From QHWT01 sp963755695 (lineage in GTDB: Bacteria > Acidobacteriota > Vicinamibacteria > Vicinamibacterales > 2-12-FULL-66-21), in NCBI GenBank assembly GCA_963755695.1, contig CAVWLB010000010.1:2976001-3040000 (forward strand): a DNA stretch of 64,000 bases, in the 5' to 3' direction. Position 1 is the first letter of the stretch. Every line of letters begins with the position of its first letter. Made by a program: the position numbers and the translations under genes. Positions 9,067 through 16,550 of the stretch are shown piece by piece. Under the pieces are notes generated by a model. That model had not been told where the DNA came from, did no database searches, and saw only the letters and a program-made list of their open reading frames with translations.

Positions 9067-11658
9067 TCATGACTCTCGCAGGATCTGGGCGGGATCCACG
9101 CGAGCGGCGCGATGCGCGGGAACGAGGCACGCCAGGATTGCCACGATCATCAACGTCGCCGGCACCCCCACGATGGCTCGCAGATCCGTTGGCGTTACGC
9201 CGAAGAGCAGCGTCGTCAATAGCCGGCTTGCGAGCAGCGCGGCGCCAATACCCGCGGCAACTCCTATCGCAACGAACTGCAGGCCGTGCAGCACCACCAT
9301 GCGGCGCACGTGAAACGGGTCGCCGCCAAGCGCCAGGCGAATCCCGATGTCCCGCGCGTGCTGCTGAACAAAGTAGGCCATTACGCCATATACGCCGACC
9401 AGCGAGAGTACCAGCGCGGTCAGCGCAAACATGCCGATGAGGACGCTCAAATAGCGCGGTTTCGACAGCGCCTCATCGACCAGGTCGTCTCCAGTAGCCA
9501 CATCAGCGAGAGCCAGTTGAGGATCAAGTGCGGCGACCGTTTGACGCAGCGGTGCCGACATCGACGACGGCGCGGCCGACGTGCGCAGGACGAAGTAGGA
9601 GGTTGGAACATCGACCAGCGGAAAATAGATGGTGCCATCTGGCGTCGAGTCGAGTCCCGTCCACTTCACGTTGGCGACCAGGCCGACGACCGTCGTCCAC
9701 GGACACTTCGTGCAGCCGCCCTCGTGGAAGCGGCGGCCGAGCACTTCCTCACCCGGAAAGAAGCGATTGGCCCACGCGCGATCCACAACCACCGAGTTGT
9801 CCTGCAGAGAGTGCTCATCGAGGAGCCGCCCCCGCTCGAGGCGGAGACCGACGGTCTGGAAGAACTGCGGCGACACGCCGACCCAGGTGCAGATCGGCTG
9901 ATTCTGCCCCGGCAGTGCCGGACGATCCTCGAAATCGAAGTTGTTCAGGTTGCCGCTGTCCTGGGGCGGCCGGCTATCCGCGAGCGCCACCGATTCGACG
10001 CCTGGCAGCGCGCTCACCTGCTCGAGCGCGCGCTTCCAGAAGGCTTCGCGGTCGGCGGGCTGAGGATAGCGGCCGGATGGCAGCGACACGCCTGCCGTGA
10101 GCAGCCGAGTGGTGGAGAGGCCGACCTCGACCTGATTGAGGCGATTGAGGCTCGCACCGACGAGCACGGCGGCGACGATGAGCGGCGTCGCCAGCGCGAA
10201 TTCCGCGGCGACCAGCGCGCGGCGGAGACGCCGGGTCGCCGGACCGTCGCTTGCCGCCCGTCCGCCCGCCGCGAGCGCACCGGTGATCTTCAAACGTGAG
10301 CTGTGAATCGCGGGCACGAGGCCAACCAGGAGAACGCTCACTAGCGTGAGGAGTCCCAGCCACCCGAGCTCGGGTGTGCCCAGCTGCACTTCCGTAATAC
10401 GCGGGATATAGTCGGTGCCGTATTTCGTGACCAGGGCAATCGATCCAGTAGCCACTCCGAGACCAACCAGCGCAGCGGCGACACCAATGATTGCGGTCTC
10501 GGCGAGGAGGTGTTGGAGGAGACGCCCGCGCGACGCGCCGAGTGCGCCACGGATCGCCAGCTCGCGGTTGCGGTTCAGCGAACGTGCGACCAGCAGGTTC
10601 ACCGCGTTTGCGCAGGCAATGAGCAGCACGCACGCGACCGCGCCAAGCACGACCCACAGCATCGATCCCACGTCGCCAATGACGCGCTCCTTCAGATTGA
10701 GCATCCCCCACGTGGCCTTCTCGTCCTGGTAGGAAGACTGCCAGATGGGGAACAGCCTCGCGTTCGTCGCGTGCAGCGTCTGGAGCGCTGCCGCTCTCGA
10801 GATGTCCGGACGTAGCCGGCCGATCGCCGTCGTGAAGAATGGTCCTTTGCGCGTCGGCGTCGGCCAACGCGCGGCGGTGAAGAGCGGCGTGTAGCTTTCG
10901 AAGGGTCCGATTGCCCGCTGCAGGACGCCGACAATCGTATGACTCGCGCCGTCAATGGTCATCGAACGTCCGAGCACTGACGGATCGCCGCCGTAGTGCT
11001 GTGTCCAGTATCCGTAGGTCAGGACGACGACCTGATCGCGTCGCGCGTCGTCCGAGGGATCGAACAGCCGACCGATGTGAGGCACCTGCCCGAGAAGGGG
11101 GAAATACGACCCCGTGACCGATCTCGCCGTGACCCGCTCGGCTGCCCCCTCACCGCTCACGGTGACCTCATTCGTCTGGTAAGCAGCCACGCCGCTGAAG
11201 GCGGGATGATCCGCTTCGAGCGCGCGGTAGTCGACGACAGAGAACCGGAACCGGTACGGCGGAGTGTCGGTGTAGATCCAGACGAGCGAGTCGGCGTCCG
11301 CATAGGGCAGGCCCTTTACGAGCACGGCGCGGACAACGGTGATCATGGCCGTGGTCGAACCCAGGCCGACGCCGATCGTCAGCACGAGCGTGCCCGACAG
11401 AGCCGGCACCCGCGCCAGGCTGCGAACGCTGTAGCGCAAATCGCGCCAGAGATGCTGCATGGAAATTCCTCCGGAAACGGACGTCCGCAAGCGGTCAACG
11501 AAGAGGTGCCAGGGGTAAATAAATCGCTGGCGCCGCAGCCAGCGGTCAGCAGAATCAGCGCCGTCGTGCCGGCGCCTGATCTCATAGAGCTCCATCAGGT
11601 CGGCCTCAATCGAGCGCCGGTCGGCGTCACTGACCAGAAGGCGAAGCAGCCAGCGCAT
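9067..11658 (-). CDS. ADOP-type duplicated FtsX/MacB permease
   Basis: 863-residue inner-membrane protein of the Acidobacterial duplicated orphan permease type. It begins with the short cytoplasmic ADOP N-terminal region (MRWLLRLLVSDADRRSIEADL). Two copies of a MacB-type periplasmic domain plus FtsX-type transmembrane block follow, with the characteristic LARVPALSGTLVLTIGVGLG start and a second FtsX block ending in ARVDPAQILRES. The ATG chosen lies one base after the TGA of the upstream padR gene, with AAGG eight bases before it; a longer start would overlap padR by 38 nt. There is no cognate ATPase nearby, as usual for this family. Its transport substrate is unknown; MacB relatives move peptides or drugs, and PadR linkage suggests response to a small phenolic or toxic compound. 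Confidence 0.9.
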   Translation of the reverse strand: MRWLLRLLVSDADRRSIEADLMELYEIRRRHDGADSADRWLRRQRFIYPWHLFVDRLRTSVSGGISMQHLWRDLRYSVRSLARVPALSGTLVLTIGVGLGSTTAMITVVRAVLVKGLPYADADSLVWIYTDTPPYRFRFSVVDYRALEADHPAFSGVAAYQTNEVTVSGEGAAERVTARSVTGSYFPLLGQVPHIGRLFDPSDDARRDQVVVLTYGYWTQHYGGDPSVLGRSMTIDGASHTIVGVLQRAIGPFESYTPLFTAARWPTPTRKGPFFTTAIGRLRPDISRAAALQTLHATNARLFPIWQSSYQDEKATWGMLNLKERVIGDVGSMLWVVLGAVACVLLIACANAVNLLVARSLNRNRELAIRGALGASRGRLLQHLLAETAIIGVAAALVGLGVATGSIALVTKYGTDYIPRITEVQLGTPELGWLGLLTLVSVLLVGLVPAIHSSRLKITGALAAGGRAASDGPATRRLRRALVAAEFALATPLIVAAVLVGASLNRLNQVEVGLSTTRLLTAGVSLPSGRYPQPADREAFWKRALEQVSALPGVESVALADSRPPQDSGNLNNFDFEDRPALPGQNQPICTWVGVSPQFFQTVGLRLERGRLLDEHSLQDNSVVVDRAWANRFFPGEEVLGRRFHEGGCTKCPWTTVVGLVANVKWTGLDSTPDGTIYFPLVDVPTSYFVLRTSAAPSSMSAPLRQTVAALDPQLALADVATGDDLVDEALSKPRYLSVLIGMFALTALVLSLVGVYGVMAYFVQQHARDIGIRLALGGDPFHVRRMVVLHGLQFVAIGVAAGIGAALLASRLLTTLLFGVTPTDLRAIVGVPATLMIVAILACLVPAHRAARVDPAQILRES

Positions 11659-11659
11659 G

Positions 11660-11989
11660 TCAGACCTTGCGGCTTCGAAGCAGCCGGCCCAGGCCATGCC
11701 ATAGCCGCTCGTGCTCGACTCGATGGGCCTTGACTGCAGCGAGCCCCTGTTTCGTCAGTTTGAAGTAACGCCGGGGCCTCGCTCCGTGCGGCTCGTCCAG
11801 CCGCGATACGACCAGGCCTTTGCGTTCGAGCCGCCTCAACGCGATGAAGACTGCCGCCTGTGAGACCGGGCGTCCCATGCGCTTCTCCAGTGCCAGCACG
11901 AGCGGAACGCTATAGGTCTCGTCCTTGTCGTCGCGGAGCATGGCGAGCAGCACGTGGAGCTCGAAGTGCTGAAGGTTCGGTGTCGGCAT
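11660..11989 (-). CDS. PadR-family transcriptional regulator, paired with ADOP permease
   Basis: About 109-residue winged-helix regulator. The typical PadR N-terminus (LQHFELHVLLAMLRD) is followed by the recognition helix region AVFIALRRLERKGLVVSRLDEPHGARPRRYFKLT and a short C-terminal dimerisation helix. ATG 11989 is preferred over GTG 12013, because the GTG falls inside a palindrome that looks like an operator. It is transcribed with the ADOP permease (one base between stop and start), so it most likely represses its own two-gene operon until a ligand binds. The ligand is unknown. Confidence 0.88.
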   Translation of the reverse strand: MPTPNLQHFELHVLLAMLRDDKDETYSVPLVLALEKRMGRPVSQAAVFIALRRLERKGLVVSRLDEPHGARPRRYFKLTKQGLAAVKAHRVEHERLWHGLGRLLRSRKV

Positions 11990-12011
11990 GGTGATCGGAC
12001 AGGAGTCTACC

Positions 12012-12026
12012 ACTAACAGCGTTAGT
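12012..12026. promoter_or_regulatory. candidate PadR operator upstream of padR-ADOP operon
   Basis: A perfect palindrome ACTAAC-AGC-GTTAGT lies 23 nt upstream of the padR ATG. Its position at the promoter of an autoregulated PadR gene makes it the best operator candidate. No binding data; this is inference from symmetry and place. Confidence 0.45.
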
Positions 12027-12247
12027 CGTGTCCGGGTGCGAATCGGTTAGCTGAAGGCTTTTTCCTGGCGTGTCGCGGGTCGTGCCGGATGGCCCCCGCC
12101 GAAGACTCCGCGGGCTTCTGATCCAACATGAGCGAGCCGGTCCGGCTGGGCCGCGGAGCGCGCGGTTTTGGCGCTCGCTCAGGATTGAAGATCCGCGCAT
12201 CGCGCTCCCGAAGCGGCCATGACCGCCACGACGGCCAGCCGCGGCGG

Positions 12248-12703
12248 TCAGACGCCGTCGTAGGCAAGCTGCAACTGCTGCAGGTCGAGCTTCTTCATCT
12301 GAAGCATCGCCTGCATCGCTCGCTGTGACCTGGCCGGATCCTTGTCTCCCAGCATCCGGCCCAGCGAATTCGGCACTATCTGCCACGACAGTCCGAACTT
12401 GTCCTTCAGCCAGCCGCACTGGCTGGGCGAGCCGCCATCGGCGGTGAGCTTCGCCCAGAGTGTGTCGATCTCCTCCTGGGTTTCGCAGCCCACGAAAAAC
12501 GAGATGGCTTCGCTGAACCTGTATTGGGGGCCGGCATTCAGCGCGATGAAGCGCTGGCCTTCCAGCTCGAACTGCACGGACATCACTTTGCCCTGCGCGC
12601 GATTGACGGAAATCACCTTCGATCGCTCGAAGATGGACGCATAGAAATTCATTGCTTCTTCGGCTTGCCGGTCGAACCAGAGGAATGGAGTAATCGTCGG
12701 CAT
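12248..12703 (-). CDS. VOC-superfamily (PhnB-like) protein
   Basis: 151 residues with the PhnB-like vicinal-oxygen-chelate layout: TPFLWFDRQAEEAMNFYASIF at the start, then GQRFIALNAGP, SFFVGCETQEEIDTLWAKL, and the conserved CGWLKDKFGLSWQIVP near the end. Members are often annotated as 3-demethylubiquinone-9 3-methyltransferase, but that activity is doubtful; most are uncharacterised metal-binding or glyoxalase-fold proteins. It sits downstream of the catabolic genes on the same strand, 110 nt away, and could belong to that transcript or be independent. The 258 nt between it and padR hold nothing I can identify beyond the padR promoter. Confidence 0.85.
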   Translation of the reverse strand: MPTITPFLWFDRQAEEAMNFYASIFERSKVISVNRAQGKVMSVQFELEGQRFIALNAGPQYRFSEAISFFVGCETQEEIDTLWAKLTADGGSPSQCGWLKDKFGLSWQIVPNSLGRMLGDKDPARSQRAMQAMLQMKKLDLQQLQLAYDGV

Positions 12704-12813
12704 GGTGTGCTCCTATTCAAGGCGGCAACGTCTCCTCCGCCCTCGCATGTAAGTCGGCGCCGAGGACCGGGTCTCGACATACGGTCGCGGCTTTTTTTAT
12801 GGGATGAGGCGGG

Positions 12814-13683
12814 TCAGGCCGGCGGCACCGCCGTGAGCACGAAATCGTATTCGGCGGTGTAGTGCGGGGTGGGCAACCCGCGCGGGGCGGCAGCCGCCGG
12901 GTCATCGTTGCGGACGAACGGAACGACGAGGCTTTCTTTCACGCCGAAGACCGCATCCGACTCGAGGTACGGGTCGCCCGCAACGAAGATATGGGTCGTG
13001 ACCGGCTCGAACCCGGTCGCCCGCACGATGAAGTGGATGTGCGCGGGGCGCATCGCGTGCCGGCCGAGCGCGTTCAGCATCTGTCCCACGGGACCGTCGG
13101 TGGGAATGGAGTACGAGCTTGGCTTGACCGAACGAAAGAAGTAGCGCCCGTCCGCGCCAGTAGTGAACAGGCCGCGCAGGTTCATTTCAGGCTGCTTTTG
13201 GTCCTGGATGTCGTAGAAGCCGTCGCTCGACGTCTGCCACACATCGAGCAGGGCACCCTGGATCGGCCTGCGATTCGAATCGATGACCCGCCCCGAGACC
13301 CACAGGGGATCGCCTTTGCCGTCCTTCGACAGGTCGGCGCCCATCTCGAGCGGTGGTGCGCCCGCCACATGAAACGGTCCGAGCACGGTCGACTCGGTCG
13401 CGCCGCGCGGCTGGCGATGGTTGATGGCGTCGACGAGCATCGACACCCCAAGCGTGTCCGAGAGCAGGATGTACTCCTGGCGCCTGTCGTCGCACATTTG
13501 TCCTGTGCGCGTGAGGAACTGAATCGCCGCGAGCCACTCCTCCTCTGTCGGCTCGACCTCGCGGACGACCGCGTGCAGGTGGGTGATAATCGAGGTGAGG
13601 AGCTGCTTGAGCCGGGCGTCCGTGCAGCCCGCCAGGCGATCGAGCACGATCCCGGTGGCGGTCTGTTCGTTGAAGGTCGTCAT
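12814..13683 (-). CDS. hydroxyquinol 1,2-dioxygenase (intradiol)
   Basis: 289-residue non-haem Fe(III) intradiol ring-cleavage dioxygenase. An N-terminal helical dimerisation domain (residues 1-100) precedes the catalytic beta-sandwich. The four expected iron ligands are visible: Tyr157 in DGFYDIQ, Tyr191 in SSYSIPTDGPVG, and His215 and His217 in RPAHIHFIV. The hydroxyquinol type is favoured over catechol 1,2-dioxygenase because it is coupled to an HpaB-type monooxygenase and lies beside maleylacetate reductase. The product would be maleylacetate (3-hydroxymuconate tautomer). Its ATG overlaps the upstream stop by four bases (ATGA), so it is translationally coupled. Catechol activity cannot be excluded. 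Confidence 0.88.
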   Translation of the reverse strand: MTTFNEQTATGIVLDRLAGCTDARLKQLLTSIITHLHAVVREVEPTEEEWLAAIQFLTRTGQMCDDRRQEYILLSDTLGVSMLVDAINHRQPRGATESTVLGPFHVAGAPPLEMGADLSKDGKGDPLWVSGRVIDSNRRPIQGALLDVWQTSSDGFYDIQDQKQPEMNLRGLFTTGADGRYFFRSVKPSSYSIPTDGPVGQMLNALGRHAMRPAHIHFIVRATGFEPVTTHIFVAGDPYLESDAVFGVKESLVVPFVRNDDPAAAAPRGLPTPHYTAEYDFVLTAVPPA

Positions 13684-15314
13684 ACAGTTGCGGGACCCCT
13701 GCCGCGGACCGGGGTTGGGTCCGCGCGAAGATGGTGACTCAGCTCGCCGGGGTCGGCGAGGTCCGGCACGCGCCAGCCTCTCAAATCGTATTCCGCGAGA
13801 CACTGCTCGGCGTATCCCTTGAAACGATCGGCGTTGCCGGAGGCCTGCGCGCCGAACAGCGCATATCGGCGGATCTCCTCGGTCGATCCGCCGTAGTTGA
13901 TCTCGTACAGCTCGTGACGACCGCCGAATTCGCTGGCAATCGAATCCCACAAAAGCTTCATCAGCTTTACCCGGTCCTCTGCGGTGTACCCGTTCGAGCC
14001 CCTCAAATACTGGTCAAGATAGACTCGAATCTCAGGGTTCTCGAAGTCGCGCGCGCTGCTGTTGACGTAGATCAGCCCGGATGCGACCGTCTGCTCGATC
14101 AAATACTTCACCTTGGTATAGGCCATGGTCGCGATGATCTGATACGCGTTCCCAGGATCCATGTCAGGCAGCACGTAGTCGGAAATCCAGGGCTTCGGGT
14201 TTCGAACCATCGCGTCGGACAGGCCCCAGAACAGGTTGCGCCACGCGATCACTTCTCCAACATTCGCCTGCACGCCGCGATAGTCCTTCGTGCCGGCCGC
14301 TTCTACCGCCTTCAGCAGCAGTCCGGCAATGAAGTCGAGTTTGACCGCCAGCCGGGTGCACCCATGCACGACGAAGCGTGGCAGGAACCCGGTTCGCGGA
14401 AAAAAGTTGTTGGCCTTCTCCAGATCGCGGTAGACGAACACGTTCTCCCATGGCACGAGCACCTTGTCCATGATGAAGACCGCATCGTTCTCGTCGAGCC
14501 GCGAGGACAGCGGGTAATCGAAGGGGCTGCCCATGACCGTTGCGGCCATCTCGTACGAGGTCCGGCAGATGAACTTCACGCCCGGGGTGTTGGTCGGAAC
14601 CATGAACACCAGCGCGAACCTGGGATCCTGGACCGGGATCAAGCCGTGATGCGCGACGAACGTGTAGTTGGTAAGCACCGATCCGGTGGCCACGACCTTG
14701 GCGCCCGAAACGATGATTCCCTCGTCGGTTTCCTGATCGAGGTGCATACAGACATCCGGTACTTCGTTCGGCGGGCGATCGCGATCGATCGGTGGATGGA
14801 TGATCGCGTGGTTGATGAACGGCACGCGTTCCTGACTGAAGCGGTACCAGCGCCTGGCGTTCTCCTGGTACGGCGCGTAGAAGTCGGCGTTGGCTCCGAG
14901 TGTCGCGAGGAACGACGCCTTGTAATCCGGCGCGCGACCGATCCAGCCGTAGGTCAGCCTCGCCCACTCGGCAATTGCCGAGCGCCCTTGCAACAGATCG
15001 TCGAGCGATTTCGGTGCTCGGAAATACGCGTGGGTCACGCCGCCGTTCCCGGTATCGGTCGGCGTCAGGATCCGGTCCTTGTGCCTGGCATCGTGAAGCG
15101 CATCGTAGAGCCGCGCGATCATTCTCGCGGTGTTTCGAAACGCCGGATGCGTGGTCACGTCGCCGACGCGCTCGCCGTAAATGTAGACTTCGCGTTCATC
15201 CCGGAGCGACTCCAGGAATTCCGCGCCCGTCATCGGAGCGGGTGTGGCGACGCTGCCGGTGGTCTCCGGCCGGCGAGCAAAGGCTTTCTGCTGCTCGGTG
15301 GCGGTTGAGGACAT
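13680..15314 (-). CDS. HpaB-family FADH2-dependent phenol monooxygenase, oxygenase component
   Basis: 544-residue member of the 4-hydroxyphenylacetate 3-monooxygenase (HpaB) family, which uses reduced FAD supplied by a separate flavin reductase. The N-terminal domain starts near MTGAEFLESLRDEREVYIYGE, and an acyl-CoA-dehydrogenase-like middle follows with NHAIIHPPIDRDRPP, SGAKVVATGSVLTNYTFVAHH and MGSPFDYPLSSRLDENDA. The ATG at 15314 gives a normal family N-terminus; a longer frame begins 81 nt earlier without support. No HpaC-type reductase is in the window. Co-location with hydroxyquinol dioxygenase and maleylacetate reductase suggests that it makes hydroxyquinol from resorcinol, 4-nitrocatechol or a chlorophenol, rather than acting on hydroxyphenylacetate. 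Confidence 0.9.
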   Translation of the reverse strand: MSSTATEQQKAFARRPETTGSVATPAPMTGAEFLESLRDEREVYIYGERVGDVTTHPAFRNTARMIARLYDALHDARHKDRILTPTDTGNGGVTHAYFRAPKSLDDLLQGRSAIAEWARLTYGWIGRAPDYKASFLATLGANADFYAPYQENARRWYRFSQERVPFINHAIIHPPIDRDRPPNEVPDVCMHLDQETDEGIIVSGAKVVATGSVLTNYTFVAHHGLIPVQDPRFALVFMVPTNTPGVKFICRTSYEMAATVMGSPFDYPLSSRLDENDAVFIMDKVLVPWENVFVYRDLEKANNFFPRTGFLPRFVVHGCTRLAVKLDFIAGLLLKAVEAAGTKDYRGVQANVGEVIAWRNLFWGLSDAMVRNPKPWISDYVLPDMDPGNAYQIIATMAYTKVKYLIEQTVASGLIYVNSSARDFENPEIRVYLDQYLRGSNGYTAEDRVKLMKLLWDSIASEFGGRHELYEINYGGSTEEIRRYALFGAQASGNADRFKGYAEQCLAEYDLRGWRVPDLADPGELSHHLRADPTPVRGRGPATV

Positions 15315-15392
15315 CGCGCCTCCGCGTGTGAGATTCGGGGTCGTCGGTAGAGCCGCGATGCTATGGTCCGTCCGGTCCGGTGTCAAGCGCGC

Positions 15393-15415
15393 CACGGTCT
15401 GGTGTCACGGTCTGG
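15393..15415. promoter_or_regulatory. direct repeats in the divergent catabolic promoter region
   Basis: Two exact 10-bp copies of CACGGTCTGG spaced 13 bp apart lie in the 115-bp gap between the divergent monooxygenase and maleylacetate reductase genes, ending 14 nt before the reductase ATG. They may be an activator or repressor site. There is no regulator gene beside them. No Shine-Dalgarno sequence is visible before the reductase ATG. Confidence 0.4.
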
Positions 15416-15429
15416 CATCATTAGCAGCT

Positions 15430-16497
15430 ATGCCACGCGCCTTTACCTACCAACAGCCGGCGTCGCGAGTCCTGTTCGGCGTTGCTTCGCTCGAGCGCCT
15501 GCCCGACGAACTCGCGCATCTTGGTTTGCAGATGGCGCTGATCCTGTGCACACCGGGCCGGGCCGTCCATGCGGAACGGATCTCGGAGCGGCTCGGCGCC
15601 CGATCGGTGGGTGTCTACACGGGGGCGATCATGCACGTTCCCGTCGAGACCGCCGGGGAGGCCCGCCGCATCGCCGCCGAGAAAAACGCGGACGGCTATG
15701 TGGCGATCGGTGGAGGCTCCACGATCGGGCTGGCGAAAGCGATCGCCCTCGAGACCGGGTTGCCAATCGTCGCGGTCCCGACGACTTACGCCGGCTCCGA
15801 GATGACGGCAATCTACGGCCTGACCGAAGACGGGATCAAGAAAACCGGCAGGAATGCCCGGGTGCTGCCGCGAACCGTCATCTACGATCCCGTCCTGACC
15901 CTCGATCTGCCGCCGGCGGTTGCCGGACCCTCCGGCATGAATGCACTTGCGCACTGCATCGAGGCCCTCTATGCCCCGGACGGGAATCCGTTCACATCGC
16001 TGCTGGCCGCAGAAGGACTCCGCGCCCTGTCACGTTCTCTGCCGGTCGTCGTGCAGGCAAGTGACGATCTGGACGCTCGCGCCGACGCACAGTACGGCGC
16101 CTGGCTGGCCGGAATGTCCTTGAACGCGACCAGCATGGGACTCCATCACAAGCTCTGTCATACGCTCGGCGGTTCGTTCAACCTGCCGCACGCAGAGGTG
16201 CACGCCGTGATCCTGCCGCACGCGACGGCCTTCAATCGCGAGGCGGCCCCCGATGCGATGCGGATTGCCGCGGACGCGCTTGGCGCCAGCGACCCTGCGC
16301 GTGGGTTGTTCGATCTCGCGGTCCGCCTTGGCGCCCCGCTTTCACTGCGGGAGATTGGCATGCCGGCGGACGGCTTGGATCGCGCCGCTGAGCTCGCGAC
16401 GGCAAGTCCTTACGCCAACCCGCGATCGGTCGACCAAGGCTCGGTTCGAGAACTGCTCGAGCGCGCGTTCAACGGCATGCCGCCGATCGGGCGGTGA
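15430..16497 (+). CDS. maleylacetate reductase
   Basis: 355-residue iron-containing alcohol dehydrogenase-fold enzyme that reduces maleylacetate to 3-oxoadipate with NAD(P)H. Visible family features are the N-terminal LFGVASLERLPDEL, the nucleotide-binding GGGSTIGLAKAIA, VPTTYAGSEMTAIYGLTEDG, and metal/active-site histidines in NALAHCIEALYAP and GLHHKLCHTLGG. It completes the pathway begun by the divergent monooxygenase and dioxygenase. It converges on the second ADOP gene, 53 nt away. The start follows the first family-like residues PRAFTYQQPASRVLFG. Confidence 0.92.
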   Translation: MPRAFTYQQPASRVLFGVASLERLPDELAHLGLQMALILCTPGRAVHAERISERLGARSVGVYTGAIMHVPVETAGEARRIAAEKNADGYVAIGGGSTIGLAKAIALETGLPIVAVPTTYAGSEMTAIYGLTEDGIKKTGRNARVLPRTVIYDPVLTLDLPPAVAGPSGMNALAHCIEALYAPDGNPFTSLLAAEGLRALSRSLPVVVQASDDLDARADAQYGAWLAGMSLNATSMGLHHKLCHTLGGSFNLPHAEVHAVILPHATAFNREAAPDAMRIAADALGASDPARGLFDLAVRLGAPLSLREIGMPADGLDRAAELATASPYANPRSVDQGSVRELLERAFNGMPPIGR

Positions 16498-16550
16498 TTG
16501 TATGTATCGCAATGCATCGTAACGGCGAAACCATCGCACTCCACCGAAGC

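Noticed and set aside
12780..12813. T7 run in GGCTTTTTTTATGG as a terminator for a + strand gene
   Set aside because: No + strand gene ends there; on the minus strand it is an A-run and does not follow a convincing stem.
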